The notes beneath the pieces were generated by a model. The model saw nothing but the letters and a program-made list of their open reading frames with translations. It was not told where the DNA came from and did not search any database. From Ornithodoros turicata (lineage: Eukaryota; Arthropoda; Arachnida; Ixodida; Argasidae): a DNA stretch of 64,000 nt. The number at the start of each line of letters is the position of its first letter. Within the stretch, counting starts at the first letter, position 1. The translations under genes and the position numbers were made by a program. The DNA lies in contig NC_088204.1 of NCBI RefSeq assembly GCF_037126465.1, forward strand, positions 77,933,807 to 77,997,806. Reading direction: 5' to 3'. Shown piece after piece: positions 48,101 through 58,489 of this stretch.

Positions 48101-50321
48101 TACGTGTAGTAGGTAAAGCCCTCGTGGTTGGGTACCACGAACAGTGCAACCAAAATAAGCATGATCGCGGGCAACACCATGAAAAGAGCGTTGAGGAAAT
48201 GACCCAGCCAGTAGACTGACTTCCACAACCCGTTGAGCCACATCAAGTCCTTGAGGCCCGTCTGAGCCTCATTAGTGACGGCGATGATGAGAGCGCAGAA
48301 GGGCAGCGTGAATCCTACCAGCCATCGCAAGGACAGCGTCGAGACTTTACTGTCCACGTTGTCCTCTATACGGTTATCAATGTAATACGGGAACTGCTGC
48401 ATGCGAACCTGAAAGCGGTAGGATCCCGGTGCACACTTTCGTACACGACACAATAAGATGACTAAGATACCTTCACTGGTGCTGGTATGCATGCATGTCA
48501 CAGTAATGCGCACGCGCGTACTGTATACTTACAGTTATGTTGGGCAAAGTTATGCGTTTCTGTTCGGCGACCATGGACGTACAAGTCTTCTCTATAGCTG
48601 ATTCAATGGGAAGTAGTATCTCTGAAAATGAAAACACCGTCCGTCATCACAATGTCGCTTCACGCACCCCGGTGCACGAGCAAAACCTCGCTGTGTAAAG
48701 CAGGGTATGATAGACAGTACAGCAATGTTTGCGTCCCTGAAACTTTGCCCTCGATGGGGCAGTATTCGTAAGCAAGAGTAAATAGAGTGTCTGAATACTA
48801 TAGCTTCATCAGTGTAGGGGAGTCACCCCCTTGCAGAAGTGAACGCCGCCAGGTTTCCATTAACGCTATTGTGATAATAACGCTATCACCGTGCCTCGAT
48901 GCTGTGTCCGCTTTCACCAAATTGTAATTATACACGTAAGGTGTGCCAGTCTTAGTGTGCGACATATGCTTTCACCAAATTCAGCTTGCAGAACGCTTTC
49001 ATCACAGCTTTGCCAGCGCGACACGGGCTGCGCTTTGGAGACAAAATGGCGCATATCGTGGCAGACGACGCGGTGTCTTCACCCTGGTTTTGTTCGTTTA
49101 TTCAACTCGCGCGACCCGCGTGTCGCACTCGTGAAATGTGAGTGTCGTCGTACGTCATCGATTCCGATCGACTCGAGAAGAGAGTCGTTGGGAGTCGACC
49201 CTCGAGCACATCTAGTGTTGATTCCTGGAATTTTAGAACGGGAGTCACTCCCAGAGCGATGACGTCACGAGAGCCGCACCAGGACATTTTCGCCCGAGTT
49301 GACTCTCGAGTTGCTAGAGTTCACTAAACGAACAGGCACCCTAGGAATAAAAGAAGCGAGGGGCCATCTACAGCGCAACGTTTCAAAACGGATTAATTTT
49401 GATGGTAATAATCAGGGCCCTCCCCGTCAATCGTATACAATTAACCAGCAGCAATGTACAGCATCCACTAAATCAACAAAATGCGCTTTGTGCGTTTGTC
49501 CACCCTCACACGCAAGTCTCGTGTGCAATTGATATACGCACTTATCTCGTTCATATCTGTCACATTCTTCAGGCCTGGAGTACGTGCAAGACTGATGTCT
49601 TCCATGAGGCTGAGCGAGAATTTCGCGTTCTGCACCATGACAGTGTACGTAAAGTTCTTTAATGCGGGAGTCATGTCGAAGTAGACCGCAATTAAGAGTT
49701 GCCCTTCGGATGCCGGCCCATCTTCAATGAAATCTCTGAGGTCATCCTCGGTGTCGAGACTGAACCGCTCTGGCGAAAAGGAAGTGGGCAACCATAGAAC
49801 CCATGTTCGTAGATAAGGTTATCGTCAACAGTTGAAAACCAGCTGCATATCTACAGCTCCGATCATATAGTATAACAAGGGCTTGGTCCCAACGTAAGTG
49901 CTACGTCCTTTAGCGATCCAGTCACAATGTCAGACTCACCAGGGATGTGAAGTATTTCGGCGACTCTATGTCCCAGTGTCTGGGCGAAGCTATTGCTTGG
50001 ACCATATGCAAAGATGGCACGAGAATCGTTGGGGAAGGCGTCTAGCGGATCCCAGGGTTTCAAGTCCACTTCCGCGCTCCCTGGTGTCTTGTAAAAGGTC
50101 GAAGGTGATTCTTCCCACACACCGTAGAACATGACGACCATGAAGCTGAGCTCCAGAATAGCCAGGAACCAGTGGCGCCGGGCACGATCGATAAAGATGT
50201 ACTTCCAAACAACCAAGGTGATGTCCGAAATGCATTCTTTCAAAGCAGCCGCTGTGTAGGATAATAGTTATCAACGTAACTTCCCAGATAAGTCGCATTC
50301 CTTACTTTTAAATCGCATCAT
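33733..50321 (-). CDS. Full-size ABC transporter, subfamily A type, with degenerate nucleotide-binding sites
   Basis: Nineteen exons could be joined with all phases consistent: 50306-50321, 49940-50251, 49542-49769, 48533-48621, 48012-48408, 47760-47948, 44967-45124, 44770-44874, 43869-43986, 43646-43800, 43381-43533, 42555-42771, 42250-42496, 39753-40795, 39088-39213, 38008-39043, 35948-36121, 35413-35635, 33733-33957. The sum is 5211 bases, 1736 residues plus stop, the usual size of a full ABCA protein. Order: TM1 (33-51), extracellular domain 1, TMD1, NBD1 (about 485-712), regulatory domain (713-794), TMD2 with extracellular domain 2, NBD2 (about 1395-1640), C-terminal tail. ABCA proteins move lipids or sterols across membranes. 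Both NBDs have lost key residues while the frame has no stop or shift, so ATP hydrolysis is doubtful and a non-transport role is possible. The ABCA-like layout is clear; the orthologue is not. Confidence 0.85.
34385..34725 (-). mobile_element. Non-LTR retrotransposon 3' end, copy 1
   Basis: The plus strand reads AACAACTTTATTGCAAGATG, the complement of an A-rich 3' end, then ACTCTACCCCATTGCTGGTG and GCTGGTGGGCTGGATGTGGCC. All of these recur at 59398-59650. The far end (GAATGTGCTCTAGATCTCC) continues in the second copy at 60210-60250. The element sits in intron 18 of the ABC gene. Confidence 0.65.
36122..38007 (-). other. Intron 16 of the ABC gene, repeat-filled
   Basis: It holds two dispersed repeats that recur elsewhere: 36920-37230 (TTTGCAAACAAATGACGTCA, CGACAGCGCCACCAATTTGG; copies at 57160-57410 and 62520-62590) and 37570-37970 (GTTGTTCCAGCCTCAGAACA; inverted copy at 53200-53390). 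A B-box-like GGTTCGAGTCC on the minus strand at about 37791 suggests a SINE component. No gene seen. Confidence 0.6.
38008..40795 (-). CDS. ABCA-type gene, exons 14-16: TMD2, extracellular domain 2 and start of NBD2
   Basis: Exon 14 (348 codons) carries the first TMD2 helix (YFFPVLLVFLSKLLEYLL), an extracellular domain with several N-glycosylation sequons (NSSA, NETS, NSSL, NQST), and later helices. Exons 15 and 16 are separated by a 44-base GT-AG intron (39044-39087) that keeps the frame in phase 1. Exon 16 has LLLFVGGYFGRLFPSYHLTW, a helix near the end of TMD2, and NBD2 with Walker A GVPCTSGKNS (Lys1437 kept, Thr1438 replaced by Asn) and a normal Q-loop (VGYCPQEGGLLPFLTAHD). Confidence 0.82.
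40796..42249 (-). other. Intron 13 of the ABC gene with degenerate ATTTTAAATAC-type repeats
   Basis: From about 41380 to 42065 the sequence is rich in GTATTTTGTACTC and TTAAATAC pieces, a degenerate tandem pattern. Nothing coding was recognised. Confidence 0.5.
42250..45124 (-). CDS. ABCA-type gene, exons 7-13: end of TMD1, NBD1 and regulatory domain
   Basis: Exon 7 holds GAKWTNFYNR and the last TMD1 helix. In NBD1 the Walker A site reads GAADSGHN (residues 523-530), with His and Asn where Lys and Thr belong. The Q-loop region is recognisable (VSFCPKYSVSFSDLTFQENL) but has Lys instead of Gln. The signature reads TLNDSKLRLLNVAIAM in place of LSGGMKRKLSVAIAL. Walker B reads VRVIILQEPTWNMD, so its Asp is Gln647 while the Glu stays. 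The H-loop His is Gln679 (MATQDAEEA). Exon 13 is joined through a 58-base intron (phase 1, Gly) to give KFGTGYVLHI, as expected for the family. Confidence 0.82.
45190..45310. mobile_element. Hairpin element
   Basis: GATAACAGACAAACACAAA pairs with TTTGTGTTTGTCTGTTATC across a CGGTCTCGAGACCG centre. It lies in intron 6 of the ABC gene next to exon 7. It is similar in type to the hairpin elements at 13992 and 59660 but not the same sequence. Confidence 0.6.
45895..46075 (-). mobile_element. SINE with an intact tRNA-like head
   Basis: On the minus strand GGTGGCGCAGCGGTAACGCG (A-box) is followed by GCGGTTCGAATCCGCGG (B-box), then the family body. The head is well enough kept to look like a tRNA gene, but the fused body and the missing acceptor-stem pairing identify it as a SINE. 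It lies in intron 6 of the ABC gene. Confidence 0.75.
46678..47131. mobile_element. 454-bp MITE with TAATACCCCTGTCACACGGG ends
   Basis: The left end TAATACCCCTGTCACACGGG and the right end CCCGTGTGACAGGGGTATTA are perfect inverted copies. The interior has further inverted pieces (GCAGATCGGAT, AGGATCGAA). No transposase frame. Confidence 0.8.
47300..47390. mobile_element. Short MITE with GGGTGGACGG termini, copy 2
   Basis: Second copy of the element at 32310-32415, slightly shorter because the right end is altered (CCGTCCACCTCTAG). Flanking ACATTGTGCTGCTTGGG is shared. Confidence 0.55.
47760..50321 (-). CDS. ABCA-type gene, exons 1-6: TM1, extracellular domain 1 and part of TMD1
   Basis: Translation starts at ATG 50319-50321 (a second ATG follows at once); exon 1 has only 16 bases and intron 1 only 54. 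TM1 (WFLAILELSFMVVMFYGVW) is followed by an extracellular domain containing FAYGPSNSFAQTL and LIAVYFDMTPALKNFTYTV, as in other ABCA proteins. Exon 5 has the family motif after TM2 (EAQTGLKDLMWLNGLWKSVYW) in its expected place, followed by strongly hydrophobic helices. Exon 6 continues TMD1 with AAWAIAAAVVYWIF-type and FTSIFPFMSLHWCF segments. Confidence 0.82.
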
Positions 50322-50463
50322 GCTGATGAGGCGCGTAGCGCAGTCTGGAGAACGTAATCGTCGCGCAGGGGATCTTCTGCAAGATTAGTTGGCTCGTGGA
50401 ATGATCTGTCGTAAGGACTCACGTGATATTATACCACTTCTTCTTCGTAACACCGTTTAACAG

Positions 50464-50995
50464 TGTGCGCGTTTTCTTATTCCACCAGGGTAGCCAGGAG
50501 TTGGGTAACGACGTCAGAGACTTTATCATCACGTGACTCCAGAGTAGCCACCTTTGACCGTAATTTTCGAACGGCTAGAGTTACTCTGCGCTGAAAATGG
50601 CGGACTGGCCTGACGGGCGAGACGATGTGGAAGTGGTGGCATACCGCCTGTTTCACAACTTACCGCGCATGCGTGCACTCTAGCAGATTTTGAAAATATT
50701 CGACAGTTTTTAACCAGTCCTGCACTTCCAAATTGAACACCACCGAAATTGTCTGTCAACAGGACGGTTGGTAGCAGACGACGTATCGTCGTCTGCTATC
50801 TTGTGTGTGACGTCAGAACGACGGCTACCCTTCTTCAGAGCAGAGTAGAGAAGAGTTGCTACTCCTGGCTACTCTGGCTAATTTTCGCAGCAGAGTTATG
50901 ACGTCATTTCCGCTAATCTGGCTACTCTGGCTATTTTTCGAGGACTGAGAGTAACTTGGAGTTGCCAGAGTTGAATAAGAAAACGCACCCGCTGT
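50464..50995. mobile_element. Inverted-repeat element just upstream of the ABC gene
   Basis: GCGTTTTCTTATTC near the left end and GAATAAGAAAACGC near the right are inverted, with further pairing of GTAGCCAGGAG and CTCTGGCTAC-type pieces and a central GACGATACGTCGTC-type palindrome. It lies 150 bases upstream of the ABC start codon, so it may influence the promoter; that is inference. Confidence 0.6.
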
Positions 50996-52176
50996 GTCAC
51001 TAAAAACCGGTCTCACGATCATGTTGATGTGAGCACATTCTGAGAAATCAGCCATGAGGTGATGGATTGTAACTCAAAAGGCAGAACATCCCGTCCTCCA
51101 GAAATGTGGGACTCCTCACCTCCGTCCTGGTAGACCATCGTCTGTCGTCACCTGGCGCTCTGCACCAACTTGCGTTAAAGTAAGTACAGGAAAAAGGCGC
51201 GCCTTTGCACCCGGAACAGAACCCACATAACGAAACAAAGAAAGGGAACTGCTCCTGATCTGCTTACAACCATTACCATAGAGCTCAGTCATGCCTCGTT
51301 GCCAGAGCTGTCCATGGGATCGCCCACAAGGCAGGAAACTTGGAATTGTAGTTTCATCCTGTTCACCTGAAAAAAAAAATGCTTTACCGCAGAATGTAGA
51401 TGTCTGGCAGCATTCTATGTGTCTTTAGCTGTGCACAGTACGAGTTCCTGTTGCTTGGTGCTGGTGGTGATGGTCAAAGGTTGCTTGGTGTACTGTCAGC
51501 AGGCACCTGAAGTTCACCACCTGTCAGCATCTGTCAGTCACATGGTTATCTACTAGCTGCGTGCTCTGATGGCAATACAACTTGACGCCATTTCGCGTAC
51601 ATGAACGGTTGCCAAAGGTCCTGCTCAGTTGGTTTGCCAAACATTATCATGGATACCCTGCGTATCAGCAGGCATTTCCCGAAGTCTTGCTGAAAAATAT
51701 TGAACCGCTCCAGACAACAATCTTGTCCCCGTCTGTATACTGTGTGCACTCTTCGGTTATTCTATTTGCGAACATGCGTTGTACTTCTAAACCGCTAGCG
51801 GATACCTTTGTCGTAATCGAAAAGCACAAAAGTACTGTCATGACTCATGAGTATAATGTTTGACGAAGTACACGGTGGCTATGCCTAACGAGCAGACATA
51901 TATTTCTTCGTTGCATATTTTAGCACTTTTTTATTGTGCTGTATAGAAGAACTAATTTACATAATCTTCGGGGCAATTAAAACATTGCACCTGAAAGATC
52001 TATGAAAAGATCTTCCCGGAACAGCACCGCAAGCGGAACTGCCCCGACGACCTTGTTATCGGCCGCGCGTTCAAAGACACGGCCCACTCAGGGGCGGACC
52101 GCGTTATCAAGGGGCACGCGAGGGATATTGCTATTGCATCGCAAATGTCTTGTGCCAACTGCCATCAAACAAACAA

Positions 52177-55100
52177 TCACGTACACAAAAAGTCATTCAC
52201 ATGAGGTGCCACTTTTTCGGGTGCCTCCAAATGCACGTGGTGGCTTCCGTCAACACTTACATACTTGAATTTCGCGCACATTTCCGCGCCTAGACACTTC
52301 ATCAATGCCTCGGCAGCCGCCACGTTAGTGCTAGCTGCATTCAGTAGGCCTAACTCCTTGCTGATCACCAGGAGACTGTTTCGGAAACGTGACAGCTTGC
52401 GGTCAAAGAGACCCGGAAACAGATTGTCCGGTTCAACTTCACGAACTCTGACGTCATCATGTCGTACGTGGTGCCCCTCGGCGGTAGTTGTGAAAGCGCG
52501 GGTCATGATTGCCCTCGCAGCTTCCGCAGAGACGTGTCTGGACCGGAAGATGTCCAGAATTTCCTGTTTTGTGTAGCGACGACGATCGTCGTTGTTGCGC
52601 CGCGTCGCAGATCGCGGGTACGAGGCCGGGAACGTCCCTTCGATGGAGATGAGCCGGGAAACACGTTCGGGAAAGAGAAGGGCGAAGAAGTACCCCGTAC
52701 CCGCTCCCATGTCGTGGCCCATGATGGAGAAGGTATCCCACCTGTTGGGGAATCAGAACCCGTGTCCAGAGAAGACCACATGACCATATATGTGTAAAGT
52801 CTTGGCGTAACTGAATTAGACTCAACTTATTTGTGCACTAGTTGATCAGTCAGGGAAAATAGCTTGGAACTGTAATTAGTTACTGCGAAAGTAACTGTTC
52901 TGAGGCTGGAACATACAATCTCACAAACTCACTTTGACTGGCTTTTTTTTTTACCACTCCATCATTTCAATCTCCCTATAATTACTGTTGTTTATCATGG
53001 TAGGCGGAAAATCTAGCTGCAATTGGGTTACTAGGGTTAGGTCGATATCTTTGCAAGCGTTGGACACTGTCCAAGCCCATCTCGCTCTTTAGAAACTCCG
53101 GCGTTCCCGTTAAACGACTTTTCAGTGCAGCAGGAGATGTGTCTGAACTGTCTGGGTGCGTCTTACGTAATTTAGAAAAGCGACTATTGCTTAAGTGTAA
53201 GAGACACGTGATATAAACATGAAAGATGAAAGAAGGTGAAAGAAAATGAAAGAACATGAAAGAACTGATGTTCTGCGGCTGGAACAACATAAAAGGGACA
53301 AATACATACAAAGCCTCAATTTGCCTAAGAAATTTGCGATGAAAGATGAAAGTTTTGAATGAATTGATGAAAGATGAAAGATCGCGCGTGATATAACCAT
53401 GGTTCCACATTACAAGCGCTAAAATTTACTTTTTTGAAAGTTGCATTTACTCGACTTTCGTTCCGTAAAAAGCCGTGTACTTTTGCCATGCAATCGACAT
53501 CCGGGATGACCTGCTAAGTTCGCCCTGTACTTTGTACTCCTTGTTAAGACCAATAACTCATGGGCTACGTGCTAAACACCCGTCATTTTGGATTGGGCCA
53601 TTGGAGGGAGTTCCTTCGAGGGGCTTCCACGTTCTCTACAGGACTGACCGATATGGGGGTAGCATAAAGCCATCCTACATACTGTAAGTAGTCGGCCGTA
53701 CGTCGGACATCATCCAGGTACTGGTCACGGCAGTAACAGTGGCTCGATGGAAGATGAGAGGAGAGACCGTGACCGGAGAAGTCAACTGCCACCAACTGGA
53801 ACTCGCTCTTGAGTAAGGGAACTAGACTCTCGAAGCTCGCCGCATTATCCTGGAGAATGAAAAGTATACCATCGAGAAATTGTTGAAAGAAAGATGGATC
53901 CGTTTCTCGAAAGCGCCACAACGAATATAACAGACACAAGGAGCAGAAGAGCTTGGCGTTCTCTTTCTCCTATAGTATGTGTTCAGTGTATTCTAACCTT
54001 CCTCCTGCTGTTTCTTCTAATATGAACGTATAATCAATCAATCAATCAATCTATAAGCTTGCATAAAACATCAGCAGGGGCATACAAGACAAAGGAAGGC
54101 TAAGAATTGAAGAACATATTTCCCTTTTGTTGTATGCCCCTGCTGCTCTTCAACTACCCGCCTTGTTCCACTTGCAATCCATAAACCTATAATATATAAA
54201 TAATATATAATATAAACAAACAACATATAAATAGTTTATAACATAGACATAGAATATATGAATAATATATACTATAAAAACATAACGTAAATATATATTA
54301 TAATATAGGGTGTTCAAAATTAAGCTTTCACGAGCGCTACGCAAACACAGCGATGACAGGAAACCGGATGATAACTTTACGCTACTTGTGTAAGAAACAG
54401 GTGCTGCTAATTATGTAGCACCTGTTTCTCACTCAAGGAACGTGAAAAATAGCACCAGTTTTCTTTGGTTCGCCTATTTATAAAGTGCTAGTGAAAGCTT
54501 AATTTTGAACACCATGTATAATATAAACATATCACCCCGGCCCTTACTAACCGGTTCTGTTGATAAGTGTTCCACTGGGTCATTATCAGTCCGTTTTCAT
54601 GTGTGTCTCTACAGTCGTTCCATAAAGTTCGTTTTTGAATACCTGGACGCGTGCCAGTAGTTTTCCCCAAGTACCGCCAAGGTGGCTGTTATCGCGCTTG
54701 GTAATGGTAGCAAATTTTTTTCCACTGTTAATATTAAGGTTGACAGGAGCTGTACCAACTCCACCGCTTCGCCCTACAATCGGAGTCGTACAAAGCAACG
54801 CGGAAATTCGCATTAGCGAAACTGTGTACTCTGCTCTTTGCCGCATTTACACAGCGATCGACAACTTAAGGGAAGGGGGGGGGGGGGGCGTCTTATTTAT
54901 CATGTCCTTTATGCCATTTGCCGTGTTGGCGCAAGTCACGCAAATGATAGTACAAAGCTACAAGATAAATTCTGGGGGCCTTCTCGGTGCAGCGGGGGGC
55001 GTCTGAGATATGACAATGCATTCAGTGTCTATATATGACCGATACCGTACATTGTGTGCATGCCAGTGAACTCCTGCATATTCCGCACAGGCTTGAGCTC

Positions 55101-56614
55101 GAGGATCCCACTAGTCACATATGCGGCTACGTGGCTAGTGGGATCCTCGCGAGGACGTACGTCGACGCCATATGGAGGAGCTGACTTCCGTGCACGCGGT
55201 GACCAGTATCGGTCATCGACACATGAACGCGTTCTCGTATCTCCTGACGCCCTCAGCTGCGTACGTGTGTCCTGTGTACGTATTGCGTGCACTGCGTGCT
55301 CCGCATGTAAGTCTATCACGACGTCACCACAGTGTCGTCACTCTATTGTCTTTTTTTTTTGTTCCGGGTTCAACATGACAAAGCAGCTGTGGCTATCAAC
55401 GTTTACCAGCCCCTGTGCCATCACTGATCGCCATTAAGAATAATCTCTCTCTTCTCTCCATGGAGGAAGGAGTGAGAGGATTTTTTTTATTCCGTGTTAG
55501 CGCCACGAAGCAACTGCGGCTATGAACGACGTACAGTCGTGAACAAATAGAGAGAGGACGGCAGGATGGAGTAGGGGATAGGGGAGGGGGTTAGTATACG
55601 CATCCTACGTCAACTTCAGGGGGAACTTTTGCGGCATTCGTCTGGAAACTCTACCGGGAAACCCAGGGAAAACCTCATACAGCACCGTCACCAATAGTTT
55701 TTCTTTACTAGTTATAAGAAACGTCGCCAATGTTAGGCAGCGTGGCGCAACTTCAAGGACCAACCCTGATCATTTTTGTAGTTTGTGCGACACCACCGGG
55801 GCCAACTCGCGTTGTTGGGAATCAGTCACGAAGCGAAAAATTGGCCGTGCTCGTTCAATCATCGAAGCACATTGACACCTTCCTTCCTTCCTTCCTTCCT
55901 TCCTGAAGACCCTGCCCTTCGCAGAGCTCCATTCGATGCAGGAGCCGACATTCGTGTTTTGGTACATGCCCACACTGATACCGCAGCATCTCGAAAGTTG
56001 GCCGTAAGACGTTGGTTGGGGAGTGGGTCCAGAAAGCTGGCGCTCCTGAACACAGCCTTACTCCCCAGTCTCCTCTACACGCACGTTCCACAGGTGTGGA
56101 CAGACGGAGAAGACACAACAGTTAGGACACGTCCTAGGCCTACTTCAATAGGAGCTGTGCTCGCAGCTGTTTGGAAGGTATGCCAGGAATCCCACGGACA
56201 ACCATAGCCAGCTGGGCTTCGACCCCGCGCCACATACTAGTCTTTAGTGTGACCGTGCTGTACCCATACGTCTACGCCGCTGACACATCATTTGTCGGTT
56301 GCTGCAACAACGTCATCCCAGCCAAGAAGAAGATGACGCCACCTCGCGCTACGCACCTGCCATCCGTGTAGAGCGAGAACAGGCTGTCCGTCGTCGGGAC
56401 CCCATTGGCGGCCGAACAAGTAACCGTGAGGTACGGGAACCACCAGATCACGTGTCCGACGTTCCTTCAGTGACGTCGACGACGACTGCCTCGTGGTTTG
56501 CAGCCTTGCAACGGAAGTCTCGTGTGTCGGCAGACCCGTGAACCCCCTCCATTTTCCAAGTTGCAGCAGTGACCTGTTTTTGAAAAGACCGTCCGTAAAT
56601 AGCATAGAAATCAT
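52177..56614 (-). CDS. Alpha/beta hydrolase, serine hydrolase-like (SERHL/kraken) type, with Asp at the nucleophile position
   Basis: Three exons, 56357-56614, 53683-53849 and 52177-52741, join in phases 0 and 2 to give 329 residues. The N-terminus (1 to about 55) is Arg/Ser-rich and may be an organelle targeting sequence. The conserved start of the fold reads PVPHGYLFGRQWGPDDGQP, followed by the oxyanion motif HGW (83-85) and VAVDFSGHGLSS. The nucleophile elbow reads SIMGHDMGAG, so Asp152 stands where the family has Ser (GHSxG). The C-terminal His motif is intact (DGSHHVHLEAPEKVAPHV). An Asp nucleophile is normal in epoxide hydrolases and haloalkane dehalogenases, so the enzyme could have changed chemistry; loss of activity is the alternative. 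It shares strand with the ABC gene but there is no sign of co-transcription. Confidence 0.85.
53200..53390. repeat. Dispersed repeat with AAAGATGAAAG units
   Basis: It contains AACTGATGTTCTGCGGCTGG, AACATAAAAGGGACAAATAC and CCTCAATTTGCCTAAGAAAT, which match 37570-37970 in inverted orientation. It lies in intron 2 of the hydrolase gene. Open frames in it are not genes. Confidence 0.6.
54072..54146. mobile_element. Very short inverted-repeat element
   Basis: CAGCAGGGGCATACAA and TTGTATGCCCCTGCTG are exact inverted ends 75 bases apart. It is followed by an AATATATAA-rich stretch to 54305. Confidence 0.65.
54306..54516. mobile_element. MITE with GGGTGTTCAAAATTAAGC termini, copy 2
   Basis: It is nearly identical to 16659-16870, including the AGAAACAGGTGCT hairpin. 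It sits in TA-rich sequence, as expected for TA target sites of mariner-type elements. The close match indicates recent mobility. Confidence 0.8.
55089..55152. repeat. Palindrome
   Basis: GAGGATCCCACTAGTCAC and TAGTGGGATCCTC form a stem around a short loop (ATATGCGGCTACG). Too short for a typical MITE; probably the remains of one. Confidence 0.5.
55485..55690 (-). mobile_element. SINE body and tail, minus orientation
   Basis: The T-run (TTTTTTTTATTCCGTGTTAG) followed by CGCCACGAAGCAACTGCGGC, the AGTATACGCATCC piece and CCGGGAAACCCAGGGAAAAC matches the family at 18775-19010. The tRNA head is missing. It lies in the intron between hydrolase exons 1 and 2. Confidence 0.65.
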
Positions 56615-57159
56615 CAGGAGAGAGGCTGGAAGAAAAGTTCGTACAGAGAGAAATGGGGGAAAGTGAAAGATTTTTTTAATTAGGCGATGCCCTCTCCCAA
56701 CGTGTAAGTCTGGCAGCCGCCATGACAGATAGGGACACGGCCCGCCTCGCCGTTCCTAGTATCCAATCCAATCCAAATCGTGTGTCTCCTCTGGGGACCT
56801 ATGTGCAAAGCTTCGTATGTCTTGTCTGCAACCATCGTGTTTGTTTGGGTTGCTTCCTGCTCCGTAAGGAAAGGGTATTGTGTCGTGTAAACCTTAAACA
56901 ATGTGAGAACGACGTGCGGAGCTTGTATGGGAGATACCATTAGTGTTTACGATAACGGGTAGTAACACGTCAGGGCTATCTGGCTCAGTCGTTGAGATAG
57001 CAATCTTCGTCATCTTTGTTTGTAGATATTTCGAGAGTTTTGTGGTAAATAGTGATATTCGTGTTTCTGCTTGATCATTAATGTGTGCCAGTTTATTTCC
57101 GCTGCTGGTAATACATTGACGCCAAATGCTCCGACCCAATAGAACTCTTCCCGAAAACC

Positions 57160-57410
57160 GTCATTATGACGTTGGTTGACAGACTGAAACCGAAACAAAT
57201 CGGAAGGGTAGGGCTGGGTTCCACGAATGGGCATTTGTTCGCTGCCTCCTACTGAAAGAAAAGTAGGACCGAAGGTCGCGTCCATTTCAGAGACCATCGT
57301 AATGCCCTCAAGTTCAGCTCTGCCAAATTGGTGGCGCTGCCGAATACTATGACGTCATTTGTTTACAAACAGAGACAGGTCGACTGGCTTATTGTATACA
57401 TGTGAATAAT
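57160..57410. repeat. Dispersed repeat, inverted partner of 36920-37230
   Basis: It shares AAAGTAGGACCGAAGGTC, GAATGGGCATTTGTTCGCTG and ATGACGTCATTTGTTTACAA with the block in ABC intron 16, in reverse orientation. A third, shorter copy is at 62520-62590. Confidence 0.7.
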
Positions 57411-58328
57411 GACAGCTCAACAAAGAAGCAGTAGCAGTTGGGTTTGGACCCATACACTGCGATTGCCGTATGGTTGCTGGTGGGTGGAGATACCGAGTTG
57501 GTATGTGTGAACGCGGAGACGGCACTGTCTCATAAGACGTTGGTTCGATTTCGTGCAGAAAATTGGCCCGTGTGAACGCAGCCTTAGTGAGTGTTAGTAA
57601 GACAGATATAACGTGGCTTCCAAAGTACCGTGTGTACGGCATCCAATCAAAGTCGGCACATGACGCACACTGGTGCGATATCGCTGGAAAACCACTCTTG
57701 GCAGTCGCGCAGAATCATGGTGGAATGAAAGATAAGTCAGGTACTTCACATCGAGTTCACGCCGTGTCTGAAAGCAACAGCTCGTGTAAATTTTCGACTC
57801 TTGTATACGCCACTTGAAATACGTGACACAATTGTTCCGGAGTCTTTCTTGCAAGTCATGTGCAATGCCCCTTTTGTGCGTGAGAGAGCAATGCAACACC
57901 TTCCGGTATTGTCTAGTGCGTATAGCATATTATTATGAGTATTAGCCTACTGTATAGTACGTCTGTCGCGCTCTTAGTGTGCATAGTACATTTCCCCGAG
58001 CACACTTACTTTACGAGGTTATTGGTTGACGGAAAAACACTTATCTCGATGACAATGAGAACCGGAAGGACAGAGTTAGAAAATGTGACTCGCCGCCATC
58101 TAAGTTGCCTCATAGACACGCATTTTCTGATTGCAAAGACGAACGGATGTTGCGTGTCTCCCTCGCATATGCTTCGTCTGCATGATGAGTCCACGCCGTT
58201 CAGAACGGAAGTGTAGAAGGATCCGCATTCTCAGAAATCCGTGCACCGAATGCTTGCCCCACCATTTCTTGCACAGGGACCTCCGCTCTGTGTCAGAGAC
58301 GGGAGCCCCACGTGACCTGGACCGCCTT

Positions 58329-58489
58329 ATCCTCGCTCAGCCCTGAGGGATATCCTTACGCTTCGACGAACCCTTCCAGTTCCTTTGGCAATGCATTGGA
58401 TGCGGGCTCGCTGCACGTGCACAATGCATTGCCAGAGCTACTGGAAGGGTCCTTCGACGCCCAGGGACATCCCTCAGGGCTGAGCGATA
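58329..58489. mobile_element. Inverted-repeat element
   Basis: CTCGCTCAGCCCTGAGGGAT and ATCCCTCAGGGCTGAGCGA are inverted. Inside them, TTCGACGAACCCTTCCAG and GGCAATGCATTG pair with CTGGAAGGGTCCTTCGACG and CAATGCATTGCC. No coding frame. Confidence 0.7.
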
